From the NCBI GenBank assembly GCA_039619475.1, contig CM077115.1, positions 106,242,393 to 106,306,392 on the forward strand: a DNA stretch of 64,000 nucleotides. The letters run 5' to 3'. The stretch comes from Icerya purchasi (Eukaryota; Arthropoda; Insecta; Hemiptera; Monophlebidae). Both the position numbers and the translations under genes were made by a program. The notes under the pieces were generated by a model. That model made no database searches. It saw nothing but the letters and a program-made list of their open reading frames with translations, and was not told the DNA's origin. Positions 46,221 to 58,460 of the stretch are shown in pieces (the first letter of the stretch is position 1; every line of letters begins with the position of its first letter).

Positions 46221-48489
46221 CTTTAAAACGATAATTTACAAAATATTACGCTAGTTTAAAATCTTAATAATACCAACTCTCAAAATGCGAATTCTAAATA
46301 TCACAAAAAAAAAAAAAAAAAAAAAACATAGCAGGAAATACGATATGAACTACCATTATTTTTATACAGTAACATTAAATAACGGCATTCTTTATCAACA
46401 ACACGCATCGAAGGTGATTTTTACCAAAATTATTATGGCAATAAAATATGCTTCAATATCCCGCTCCAAAAAATAGTAAAATAAAAGAAAAAAAAACAAA
46501 TATTTTTTCAATATTTATCCCCTTTAAATAATCATTTAACCGCTCACACTGAACGTAATTCATTAGCACAAAATACATTACACTTTCCCGTCATATGGGT
46601 AATAAACTTTTCATTTGCCATAAATTTAGATGGTAGAAGCCGGAAAAAACAAACCTTTGCAAACAATTCAAACATGCAATCGCGGAAGCTTACAATGAAG
46701 CGCACGCAAACACGCATTGGCAATTATTTTCATTTTTCTCTTTTCGATAACCTCCGGTATTCGATGTTTATCCGAAAATAAATAGTGATTTTTTCACCAC
46801 CACCACATTTCAGTATATGACCAAAATCTGAAACGACTCTCCTTTTTCTCCATTTCACTCTGGCTCTCTATAGTTGCAATCTTTCCTCTCCACTCAAACG
46901 AAGAGCATGTTTGCGATGCGGACCATGTGTTTACTAAGTGTTCATCTCTTTCTTTTGAGTGCTCTGCTTTCTATTCCAATTGATACTCGGTCTTCCTGCT
47001 CCATATTGCGCCTCTGCGCCTCTTATTATCTTTTCCCTCTCCACAGATTGTTCCCATTATTTGTTCCTTTCTCCTAACAACATTTGATATCGTATCAAGA
47101 TATAATTGACTCCTTCCTATTTTAATTGCTTCTGGGTAAAGGTCCCTCTGGTTGAGAAGCCTAAAAAAAAACTGCCATCTTTAAAACGTATGCGCACACT
47201 TTATGTTCTTTCTGCCGATCTTAAAGAGTTTTTAACCTAAGCGGGACACTTAAAAATTGAAGAAACCAGCTATGAGAATACTTCGATGCAAGCAATAAAA
47301 CAAAAAAGAAAATTTGCATTAGCGCTATACAATAAACAAATGAATAAATACAGAGATATTGACGCTAACGGGATCGCAACTTAATATCAACTGAAATTCT
47401 GTAGAATTAAGTTTAATTCTTAGTTGTTGGCAATATTTAGTGTTTTCATATAGACGAAATGAAATAAACACGCTACACACGCGCGCATGCCTTATTTGTA
47501 ATAGCGCCGGAGAAACAATGACGCGATTTTCCTTTATAAAAACAATAAAATCTAATCCGGGACGACAATATGCATGTGCTCTAAAAATACATATATCCCC
47601 GTATATAGGATAAAGTTAGAGGCATTAGTTGACAGTACAGATGAAATATGATTTTAACTTGTACATATTAATAAAAAAAAAATTTTGTAACGATATTGCT
47701 AGAATCAAAAAGTTGCGCATACTCTACAAAAATGAAAATTGTAACATTTTTTTATAAAAGATCGACTGAATCCGAAAGAAGTTCAAAAATACAAAATTCA
47801 CGCATCCCCCATCAAAACGATCAACAGCAATAGAGTTGACTTCCAAAGAGAATTTATCGATGCGATATATACATTATATAATATAATAATGGGGACAACT
47901 CTGGCAGGACAACAAAACGAACCGAATGTATTCGAACGGAAAAAGTACAGAACATTGCGTTTCGGAAAAACAATCGATTTTCACAATTTTCCACTGGCAC
48001 AAACAAAATCTTTCGCTGAACTACAGTTATTTTGCGTGGTTCTGCGTGACACAAGAAATTGTTTGATCAACAGTAAAGGATCTAATTTTCGACATACTCG
48101 CTAACTACCGTTCAAAGAAAAGAATAATCATGTCAAATAAACGGGATAGAAACTAAGCGCCGCTCTTAAAATCTACAAAATATTCACTGAGAGGGGAGGA
48201 AGGCTCGACAAGCAAAGACTTCTATTCAAAAAGGTGCTAGAAATTATATAAGTTCGTCAATCCCTGCGCATATTTTTAAAAATTTCCGCTGATCGGAAAT
48301 TAAAAGAAAAATATACAATTAAACGAAATAATATACCAACACATTCTGCAAAATGGATCTATGACGTTTCGATCATTTAAGCCCTTCGGCTCGTATAATA
48401 ATTTTTGGCGTTGATGAAGACCGGTATTTTTATTTTATTTAATTTTATTTTTTTAAATTTAGTATTTTAGTTTTAAAGATTTATTTATT
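46221..48489. other. Long spacer, nothing recognised
   Basis: A 71-codon plus frame at 47,889 and a 67-codon one at 46,874 have no recognised domain. AT-rich otherwise. Confidence 0.45.
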
Positions 48490-48865
48490 TACTTTTTTTT
48501 TAGGTGTCATACACTACAACTTAGGTCAAAGGCACCGAGGATATTTTCTTAATTGAGAGGACAGATATATATATATATTTGTTGTTTTCAAAAAAACTGA
48601 ATAGTCTTTTTAAGTTCCGCTGGGTTATTAGAAAGTGCCGTGTGTATTGATATGTTGTGGTTGGGATGGTATTTCCGGAGTGGTATGCACTTTGTTAATA
48701 TGTGTTCGACTGTTAGCTGTCCGCAGTAGCAGCATATTGGCTGTGGCTTTTTTTTCTAATATATGATAATGAGTTAACGCATAGTGTCCAATACTGAGCC
48801 GAGTTGTTGCAACCTCATCGCGTCCTGATGGAATGGTTGTTTTCCATGGATATTTATGTTAATGC
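48490..48865 (-). mobile_element. Non-LTR retrotransposon 3' fragment (C-terminal ORF2)
   Basis: On the minus strand PWKTTIPSGRDEVATTRLSI and GHYALTHYHI are followed, after a frameshift in an A8 run, by QPICCYCGQLTVEHILTKC, a complete C..C...H....C knuckle, and then IPLRKYHPNHNISIHTALSN. This is the typical C-terminal end of jockey/I-type ORF2. It has a different sequence from the fragment at 19 kb. It is dead by frameshift and 5' truncation, and lies in the same orientation as the lola exons. Confidence 0.85.
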
Positions 48866-51077
48866 ATTAAAAAAAATAAAATAAATAACCGTAAAATTGG
48901 GAACTGATTTTTTTTATACATAAAAAATAATGACTTAATTATATTCGCTACCTTTAGAAAGATAGCGTTAATTCGATGTAATAATTATACTGATAACGGC
49001 TAAAATTAAGAAGAGAATTATTATAATATTACTTGTTCATATGCGGAAAAAAAAGAAATATTTTAAAATAATTTACCGCTGGAAGTGTTTTGAGAAAAGT
49101 AAACTTCATAGCTGGGAAAAAGACAGTTTAATTTAGCAAATCAGTCGAATGACTGAAAATTTTATTTCAGGAATCGTTTACCTTTTAAAGAGAAGCTCGA
49201 TCACTTTTTTACATTCCAAAACATTTATGGATTCTAGTAATTAAAAATGATTTTTTATAATAAAATTTTAATTACTCCGCAATATTTGAGTTATTTGGAA
49301 ATGAAATTTCCCCGAAAAATTTCAATTAATCTGTTTTCCGTTTTACCTAAACCAGCGGTAATTCATATACCTATCTTAGAACGAACTGGCTGAAATTTCT
49401 GAATATTCTTATAGAAAAATTGAAACTGCTCAAAATATTTATTTTTATTTCTTCGACAATTATCATATAATAAAGATAAAATTTGGTTGCATGAAAAATT
49501 ATTTTGAACCATATACTCGTAGGTTATGGAAGAGAGAGATCAGGGGAAAATCGCGTAAAAATTCGATTGAAGTTGCAGGCAAAACGTAAAAAATGCTTAA
49601 ATACAATGTTGTACCCAGATTACCGGTAATTTAGTTTCAATTTAAATTTTCCTGATTAGTAAAGCTAATTTTTCAACTTTCTTCAACTGAAATACGAATT
49701 TTTGTGCAATAAGCTGTGCTTATTGTTTTTTTTTTTTTTTTTTTTTTTTTTGGTGACAACTGCTTTAAAAAAAAATAAATTCTTACTGCAATAAACTAAA
49801 TTTATAATAGCATTTTTAAGTTTTTCATAAGAATAAACAACCACAATCCATTTTTTGGGCGATATATAAAAAAGAGTGGCACGAAAACCGCTGTCTAGAA
49901 ATAATTAATAGTTTATCAGTAAATTTATGATTAATTTCCCAGCGCGATGTAGTACTTTATAATTCATCTTCAATAAATGTTAAGAAAAAATAAATAAAAC
50001 ATTTTGAAACGCGCTGAAGTTGAAATTTTTCGCAAATAAGACGGAGTCAGAATATTCGTTCCAGAAACGACACTACACATTTCAGCACCCGCACCAGTCC
50101 AAAAAACCCAGTGGCATTTTTCGAAAATCGATAAATAAAATCTCAACATGATTACATATGTAAGGGAACTTTTATTAATACGTACATCAATAAATCACGG
50201 AGCAATAGTGATTGACAAAGATTCGACCGTTTAGTAAATTACAAGCATTTAAAGCAGTCGTTAAAATTGACTAAAATTAACCATTTTTTTTTTGGTTTCC
50301 GGCGCAATTCTATCAATCAAATACTACTAACGCAACCTGCGATAAAATCTAAAAGCAACATCGCTACATTACTTGTTTAAGAAATAAAAGACACGATATA
50401 TAGATGTTTGTTTTTCTTTTCTTATTTTGTTTTTTTTTTTTTTTTTGTAATTTTCATATCGAAACAAACTCTGCAAAATTTAGTTATCTGCAATACTCTC
50501 GGCAATAACTTCAAACGGTATAACGCAACATCCTTACGATTTTATTTTATCGGTACAATATTCAATATTTCTCTAAGATTTGTCTCGTAAGAATAGAAAA
50601 TTCCGGAAAATCTGCGAACCATGCAACAGTACTAGTGACACAAGGACACGAGCATTCGAGCAATCGAGCAGACGAACACACAAGCCCGCCCACTAAACAA
50701 GGTTTAGATATATCATATCGGAAAAAACTAGTAGTGAAACGCAATCGTGTACCATTACGGGAAAATTTCAACGAAAACATAAAATGCGACCGACATCTTT
50801 AGTCAATTTTAATCAAACGCGTTAAATTCAGCTCAAGTGAACGGGGGGCAAACTGCTAAAAAATTCCTCAAAAAAGAAATCTGAATAATTCAAAATTTAA
50901 TGTATTAATAAATACACGCTTTGAAAACATTAAATAGTTCTATTTTACACAAATAAAAAAAAAAAATAATAATAATAAAAAAACAACAAAAAAAAAAGTA
51001 ATAAATAAATAAACAAATAACGAAATACAGAAATTTTAGTTATAAATAAGACTTCTTTCTAAGATATAAAATAAGAT
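48866..51077. other. AT-rich spacer with long T run
   Basis: A T run at 49,727-49,751 with no coding motif on either strand. Confidence 0.5.
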
Positions 51078-51307
51078 TTAAGTAAACTTATTATGAACTA
51101 AAACCAAATGCTTTTTCAAATTGGCCTTTTGAGCAAACGACTTCGGACAGACGGTACAATGGAAGCATTTTTCGCCACTGCATTCGTATCTGTAGTGACG
51201 CATCATGTGCGCTTTCCTTTTGTAACTTCGTCCGCACCTATTCGGACAATGAAATCTGTCTTCGGAGAATTCGTCCGGCCGATGGTAGATCACTGTCGCG
51301 TAAATTC
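51078..51307 (-). CDS. lola: lola alternative terminal exon 24, two zinc fingers
   Basis: 75 residues, acceptor TTTTATTCTTCAAG|GA. The linker is IYATVIYHRPDEFSEDRFH. Finger 1 is Cys20, Cys24, His37, Cys42 (CPNRCGRSYKRKAHMMRH) and finger 2 is Cys50, Cys53, His66, His71 (PKSFAQKANLKKH). The inter-finger linker is SGEKCFH, with Ser for the usual Gly. The tail is NKFT. With the exons at 26,611 and 45,988 it forms a GA-start subfamily in which finger 2 begins with P/F-KSF-QK. Confidence 0.92.
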
Positions 51308-51789
51308 CTTGAAGAATAAAACGATAATTTCCACGTATTACACTAACTGGTAATTTTTTATAAATACTTACGAGATATTCCATACCAATTCAACGAGCAC
51401 GCAAGATATAACAGTTTTAAAAAAAGAAAATAAATACTCAAAACGTAGCAACTTAACTCTGAAACCGAATTGAGCACAACAATTGCCGATGGCATACTCG
51501 TTAAACATAATACGCTCAATCACGATAAAGCGGGCCTTGACACGGCTTCTTTCGTAGACAATGCTGTCCTACTGTCCCATGTGTGTTGTATGGAAACATT
51601 ACACCATAATTTCGTCTAATTCCATAAGCTCCGTAACTGAACAAAGTCAAGAGAGTGGGGGGCGGTGGTCGACGACCCCTTTACGTTGAACGAAGAATGA
51701 AAACAGGAATGGAGATTCGTTAAACTTCTTATCGCTAGCTGAACTACATCGATCCAGACATGATTTTTCCGACCAATAATCTGTTGCCA
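51308..51789. other. Spacer, nothing recognised
   Basis: No motif. It adjoins dispersed repeat copy D. Confidence 0.45.
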
Positions 51790-51905
51790 GATGCGCAAAT
51801 CAATTCCGCTAGAGCAGTTTTGGGTACATATATACTATGTTGTGTCCTTTTCCACCATGGATATACATATATATAACTGCGTCCGGAGTTACCCATACCT
51901 AGCGC
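51790..51905. repeat. Dispersed repeat copy D
   Basis: Starts GATGCGCAAATCAATTCC like copies B and C. Continues TATGTTGTGTCCTTTTCCAC and GGAGTTACCCAT like copy A, so it links the two halves of the family. Confidence 0.6.
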
Positions 51906-53737
51906 ACATCGCTATGATGTTTAAAATTATTTTAGTAATAAACCCAATTAGCAAAATAATAATTTACCGCGAAGCGTAAATTATGTAAATTCACATCAGC
52001 TCCGGAAGAAATGCTGTTAGTCGATATTGGCCAGCCCTCTTTAAAAGAGAACAACAATTCGATGCTTTGATGTCAATCAGTTGGTGAAATAGAATTACGG
52101 ATGCTGTTAAATGGTCAACTGAATATGATTAAATATAAAATCACGACAACAAAAACGCGTTCGTTAATTCGTAAACAACTCTTAGACCGACCCGAAAAAA
52201 TTTGGCGAATTAGTAAATATACTTCTGTTGTCACAATTTTATAATCGTATTGTTCTACAAGAATGGAGCATAACATTAATTTAAATAAATGTGAACATAA
52301 TATCGATTACATTTACTTCATTCGATAATTTTAACATCAATTTGGAATCCGGGGCTGAATTTCGATGTTTCTGTTTTATAATTTTACCGATTTTCATATT
52401 AAAATCTATAATAATTTCTCCTAAACATCTGCTTTTCATTTTGTATATTACCGTACAAAAAAAAAAAAAATCTAAATAGAAATGAAATGCGTAAAAAAAA
52501 CAAAAATTACGTTTAAGATTTCATACAAAGACATAATTACTTGACCATATTTGTAAATAATACGCTCTATAATAAAATAAATGGAATTGATTTTTTAAAT
52601 AAATAAACATAATACGGAAATGTATATTAAAATCTGGTTAAATCGACGTGCAGTTTTTGTAAATCGACGGAATACATCAATTTAATGTGACCTTAATATG
52701 CGAATATTTTCGTTTCGCGTATAAACATAAATAGTAATTATTATCGATAATATCAACAACTCGGAAGTTACACATATACACACTATTACGAACTTAATGC
52801 TTATATTTATATTTGGTTAAAAATGTAGGCTAATAACAGCGTTATAAAAATAAATGTATCATTAATGCGAAGAACATAATATTAGAGGAGAATATCGTCC
52901 AGTGATAACTTTGGTAGCGAGAAGTGAAATAATCTACCTCCGCACGCAAAATTTGAAATATTGTAAATTTCGAAAAATCTAGCACGTCAAAAAAGTAACA
53001 CAAATATGTGGAAAAGTGACACATTTGGAAAAATTACCTAAACTTTCAATGTTTTCGATGGTCAGTTACGGTCCAGAATTTTGAATAATTTTTCGTCGGA
53101 AAATTAATCCAATCCGGGTGCCGCATAATTGGAAAGAGATTCATACAGTGCCCAAGCAACGTTTAATTTTTTATCGCCATATGCTAATATTTAGGTTTTC
53201 TACAATATATTCTACGCTTGTCTTGTTTTTGCCTATTTTTCCTGCCTTATTTTCTTCATTTTATCCGTCTTTGATCGAATTATCTAATTAATTATTTTTC
53301 AACGAATTGTTTTTGGGTAAAGGGTCTAACGCGCCCAAACAGAAATAAACAAAAAAAAAAAAAAAAAAAAACTCTTCAATATAAACGAACCTGTCAAAGT
53401 CACCAGAAGGAATTCTATTGACGAAAAACAAGGTATTGATTTTTTTTTTCCAATAAATCGCTGAAACAGAAAGGTTACCAATTCAAAAAAGGTTCCTGGC
53501 GGCGTTCTAAAACATTTTCATTTGGGAAACCTGTTACAAATAATGATTTTTCTTTAAATTTGCCGACACAATATTGTAACTTGTGTCAAGTTATTTTTCA
53601 ACTACGAATATAACCGAATTTTTAAAAGTTCTGATTTTTTAGTCGAAACTGGAAGAAAAAAACCCAAACTGATCTAAAACTTTGATCAAAACCTGAATCC
53701 GCATTATGAATTTTTTTTTAAAAACACCGACTTAACT
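51906..53737. other. AT-rich spacer, nothing recognised
   Basis: A run near 53,350-53,371 and T run near 53,440. No coding motif. Confidence 0.5.
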
Positions 53738-53863
53738 ATGGCAAATGGTGAGGAGGCCTCTCCATCTGTTAACACACAGCTGAGGAACAAAGAAACAGAG
53801 AATGATCTTGTTGAGTCGCTTGAAACTCGCGATCACAAAATGGCAATGGTTTCGAAGCGATAA
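53738..53863 (+). other. Short coding-like ORF, 41 codons
   Basis: ATG at 53,738 opens a frame reading MANGEEASPSVNTQLRNKET, then ENDLVESLETRDHKMAMVSK and R. It is polar and helix-prone, unlike the Phe/Ile/Asn-rich products of chance frames nearby. I do not recognise it, and no exon junction is obvious. It could be a micro-ORF, an exon of a nested plus-strand gene, or transposon debris. Confidence 0.25.
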
Positions 53864-56800
53864 GCGAATATGAGATACCTGAACGGAATGTTGAAAGATA
53901 ATCAAATGTCTGAAAATGAAAGGAAACCAGAAATATTTTAGACGGAAGTATCAGGCCCATTTGCGTTGATTTTCACTTTTCAAACGATCAATTATTTGTC
54001 CTCCTTCATTTAGTAGACTATTCTAATCCGTTCGCTTTTTTATAATAGTTAAAAAACGACAGGTTGTTTTTATTATGGCGTCATATGAATAAATTTTTAC
54101 TTGACAGTCGGGATCGAAATTGCACATTTTGTATCGAAAAACAAGCATTATAAAACCGTTATTTAATAAATGATTGTGTTCAAAAATTATCAATCTAAAA
54201 GTAAAGAGAATTACATATTGCAACCAATACTTTTAAAAATACCGAAATTTTTTAAAGCTAAAACCACTGATATAAAAAAAGAGAAGTGGCGTCTAGACAC
54301 CCGGTAGGAACGAACTTCCTTTCACCACTTTTTGGTAGATATACAAGTATAAAGTCATTCATAAAGTTTACGATAAAAAATGACACACAATATATAAATC
54401 CCGTATGAATTAAAACAAAAAATACGAATCCCATATGAATTAATTAAAACAAAAGCAATAAATAAATCAGTCTGATACTCGTTGAAGTGTGCTAACGTCG
54501 CAGAAAAAAACCGCGCCAATTTTTAAAAATACAATAAAATTTACAGGTATGTACAATTGAGCTTATACAGCTATGTTTATTAGTCTGCATTTGAAAGATT
54601 TCATATAATTGAAACACAGGGGCGGGTGGGGAATCCGACTTTTCCAAACTTGAGTGTTTTCAAGTCCACCCGGCTTGTAAAATAGCGACGCAGCAAAGAA
54701 ATATTGCGAAACTGGGATAAAATAGAAAAAGAACTGGCTTGTTTGTTTTCACTCTTTGGTATAATTAAGATTAGCGTATTGGGAACAACTTAATTCTGTC
54801 GCGGATCTATCAGACTCGATTTAAAGATAACACAAAATTAATTAAATATATAAGTTTTCAGAACAATAAACTAATTCCATTAGAACAAAATCTGATAGAT
54901 GCGCCGCGCAATATCGGCCACACATTGCTAAAGTGTACTAAACCTAATCGTATCAAAATGAAAATAAATAAGCCAGTTTCTATCTCAGTATAAAGGTATT
55001 TTTCTTTGCTACCTAATTATTTAAGACTTAAAAGCATCTAAAGTCCAGAACAGTGTGTCAGATTTCTGTGTTTTATGCGGGTCCGTATAAAATAATAAGA
55101 AATAAACTTAGCGAATTACAGATATATACATATGTACATTTTTAATAAACTCGAGGACTTCTGTTAGAAACGATAGGGCAAATTAACATTTCAAACAATT
55201 TCAGCAATTTTAACTGAACTCTTTTTAAAAGGGGATGATTCTACTACTGGTGGTAACTCTCCATTACACCTAAACTAAAAGTCGTTTTCGTTCAATGAAT
55301 AAAAAAGAAAAAAAAAAAAAAAACAGCCAAATGAGTAGACACGATTTCGTATTGACAACCGCACGCCATGAATGTAACGAACTTTCTCAGACTCTTTCTT
55401 GTGTCTACGACAAGATCTTCACGATGCGTGTGAAAGGATAGTTTTGTTATTTAAAATTTTTTTGAATGATATTGTCGATATTTGTTCTTCTTCCATATAT
55501 CTCTATAGTTTTCGTATTAATCATGCGATATTACAGAGTACTTTCTGGAATACTAGCATTTTGGCAACGCAGGAATAACGAACGGATTTTTGAAAATGTT
55601 AATCTTAAGATTTTATTTTCGCATAATTTACGGTTATTCATGCGACAGAGAGCGGTTTTTCTCATGACAAAGGACAAAGATCGTTTCAGTAATTAACGCG
55701 CACCAGCAGCCGTGATTAGGTCAATATTTAACCGACGCCTATTTCCGACCGGACAATTTAAATGCTTGCGAATACTTTTAAGAACGGATTTAAACTACGA
55801 AAACCGTGCGCAATTTTTTAAAATGAAACGGCTGCAAAACCTGTTAAAGAGTTTCTCGAAATGGATTTTATCCGAACAGATGGGGATATGGAATCCGTCC
55901 AATGCCAGACGTTTTTTCGTACGTAGGCTCAAATTTATCTATATGTAAATACATCTTCGAAAAAAGTGGAACATAGTTCTGAAACAGTGAAGGAATGGAG
56001 ATTGAAAGTTAGGGTAGCGTGACGTAAAGGAAATTACACATTTTGGAAAAATTTAACGATAAATGTTAAACAAATATTTTTAATAAATAAAGCTTCTTTT
56101 CTCTCAGTTTCTATCACCAGTTCGTTCTGGTAAATATTTGATTTAACCAACATTTTCTCGTTATAACAGTGTGTCCGTAAATCTTCATAATACAGCGCGC
56201 GCACACAATTGCCGTACATCATCGGGATATAGATGAAACAAAACTCGTTTTCCCCGATTTTGAATAACCACAAAAAGTCATTGAAATTGGTCTAAAAATC
56301 GGAAATTTATGCGCCCGGGCAAATATAAAAAAAAGAAGCATATACAAGATTTACTTTTGTAAGTCGGTAAAAAAGTTAAATACACTTAAGCGCAGAGAAA
56401 AATCGAAAACGGTAAACTCCTAGGCCGACAAACGGGATTCTTTTTCTAGGTGACATCGAAAATAAAACTGGCCTTGCGCGCTAGATCGATGCAGCTACCG
56501 AGGTGCAAACAAAATAGTCGGTTTCATGTATATACCGACTTTAAGAGTAAATCTGGAAATTTTCTAACCTATAAATCTATACATTTTTCGCTGAAATACA
56601 GCAATATAAATTCCGAATAAACAATTTTCAGGCTGATTAATTGAACAACTCGCTGCCGAATAGATCACATCGTCAGCAGTGACGTAGTCGAGCTCATTCC
56701 GGTGCTGATAAATTCCAAATTTCCTTTTAATTTCATTTCATTTTATTTCCCAATCGTCCCTAGTTTTACCTCTACTACATCACCTATGTTTTTCCTCCTG

Positions 56801-57281
56801 TTTTCTCTCATCTCAATTGTGTTCCTTCATTTCCTGCGCAATTTTCGATCATCTACCAGTAGTTTTGGAGGCCGTAATTACACGTCTACGATGCTAATCG
56901 CTTGCTCAAGTTTTTTTCTACCGAGCGTGAAATCTAATTTTCTCTCCGTCCCCATTTTTCGTCATTGATCCATTGATATTGATATGTCCAATGAAAATTC
57001 CAAAACGAAAACAAAGCCGCATCAAGCGGACAAACACTTCATTAAGAACAAAGGCAGACGACAGCAAAAACTATATAATAAAAATTAATAAAAAATAAAT
57101 AAAAAAATACCGCTTTATGTTATTAACCAATATCACAAAAAACTTCCTTTACCCGACATTTTATAATTAATCATGGACGATACACAAAAAAAACTGAATA
57201 CCGAAAAGAAAAAAAAATATCGAAACGACGAAAAACGCCAAAATTTATTTTAATTAATTATATTTATAAATAGCTCTACAT
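53864..57281. other. Long spacer, nothing recognised
   Basis: Adjacent plus frames at 55,466-55,696 and 55,712-55,948, and a basic 34-codon ORF at 56,984-57,088 (+; includes KPHQADKHFIKNKGRRQQK), have no known domain or clear splice sites. Confidence 0.4.
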
Positions 57282-57400
57282 TCAAATAAACAGCTTTTCG
57301 AATTCTGCGCCAACCATATTATAATGACAACACCATGCTTGCTCTTCAACGGCTATTGAACCTCTCCACGGAGCCGTTTCCTGATAAACATCAACGTCAT
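57282..57400 (-). CDS. Candidate non-zinc-finger terminal exon of the locus
   Basis: A good 3' splice site on the minus strand (TTTTTTTATTTCTTAGAG, usable AG at 57,402-57,401) is followed by two bases plus 38 open codons and TGA, the same phase as every finger exon. The peptide starts DVDVYQETAPWRGSIAVEEQ and ends NMVGAEFEKLFI. It has two adjacent Cys and one His (AWCCHYN) but no finger. Composition is acidic and protein-like. AATAAA follows the stop within about 45 bases. It could give a short BTB protein without DNA-binding fingers, as family knowledge allows for some lola isoforms, or be the last exon of another gene. An AG two bases earlier would give only about 14 codons. Confidence 0.5.
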
Positions 57401-57894
57401 CTCTAAGAAATAAAAAAATTGTTATCATTCACAGAAAATATAACGATATATATTAACCAAAAAAATATGCTACACATTATTAAAATTCGTTGCTCGACTG
57501 GGAAAATTATAAGAATTTTACTTTTAATTAACAGGATTTACGGTAAATAAATGTAAATGCTATAAATGCTAACCTTTGAAGCAAATGCGCGATACAAATT
57601 ATGCACAATATCGTTATTAACTCTGTGTCTGCTGTAACTATTTGAAAACCCCGAAATTTGCTATCCAACCGAGCGGCACGCCGTGTTCTATGTTCCTTTT
57701 AACAAATCAAAAAATTCCATTAGTATGAAAACAAACAATTCCATATTCCAGAGCCTACAGATCAGAGAAATGCTTACCGAAAAACATAGAATTAGGAGAA
57801 ATTTTTTAATTTTTACAACTTTAATCTCTACTTTCAGGAATGAGTAGAAATTCCATTTGAAGACTATGCCTTATATTAGACCGAAATTTAATTA
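57401..57894. other. AT-rich spacer, nothing recognised
   Basis: Intron side of the candidate exon. No motif. Confidence 0.45.
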
Positions 57895-58020
57895 CTCCCT
57901 TATGTTCCCGAGGTTCTCATTTTACAGATGGCCCTATCAATGAAACAACTCATTAGAAAAAATTATTTTATCGAAGGGATCATTTTTAAAATCAGAACCT
58001 TGGGAACATAATCTCGAAGT
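57895..58020. repeat. Inverted repeat, ~45-bp arms
   Basis: CTTATGTTCCCGAGGTTCTC, then ATTTTACAGATG at 57,898-57,935, is mirrored at 57,975-58,014 (AAAATCAGAACCTTGGGAAC, then ATAA). The loop is about 40 bases. It adjoins the SINE pair on its right. Confidence 0.8.
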
Positions 58021-58034
58021 AGTAAAATAAGCCC

Positions 58035-58205
58035 CTTATCCTTGACAGGGCGTTGGGGATTGTGAAGTTAAGGTTCACAATACACTAGAAGTTCAATGAA
58101 TCCGAAGCGAATATTCCGGAGCCAGTTGCTTTCTCTTGGGATCCGGCCCTTTACTTTCCCCCAGATAATTCTCCGGTATAACCAATATTCAGTTTCAGAT
58201 CAGAT
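58035..58205 (-). repeat. SINE 3' part, inverted relative of the next element
   Basis: CCTTGACAGGGCG, TTGTGAAGTTAAG.TTCACA, CAGTTGCTTTCT, CTTTACTTTC and ATTCTCCGGTA occur in the order expected for the reverse complement of 58,310-58,460. The tRNA-like head is missing. Confidence 0.7.
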
Positions 58206-58224
58206 ATATGCCCCACTAGGCAGC

Positions 58225-58460
58225 GTGGTAGCCTAGTGGTTAAGGTGCTTTGCTACCAAGTCAGAGGTCACGGGTTCGAGACTTGTCTCGTCCCGGGTTT
58301 ACCCAGCCTGAAATAATTGGGTACCAGAGAAATCTGCGAAAGTAAAAGCGGATTCCAAGTAGAAAGAAACTGGCCCCAGTATTTTCATCAGATCCATCAA
58401 GCTTAGTACACTGTGAATCTTAACTTCACAATCCCGACATCCTGTCAAGGAAGGGTATGG
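58225..58460 (+). mobile_element. tRNA-derived SINE
   Basis: The head has RNA polymerase III boxes: GTAGCCTAGTGG (box A, near 58,231-58,242) and GGGTTCGAGAC (box B, near 58,271-58,281), spaced as in a tRNA. The predicted anticodon and T stems do not pair, so it is not a tRNA gene. The body continues GGGTTTACCCAGCC and TTGGGTACC. It ends near 58,460 where similarity to the inverted copy stops. The two together form a snapback structure of about 420 bases. Confidence 0.75.

Noticed and set aside
58225..58295. A functional tRNA gene
   Set aside because: A and B boxes are present, but the anticodon and T stems do not pair and the sequence continues into a repeat body also found inverted nearby. 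A tRNA-derived SINE fits better.
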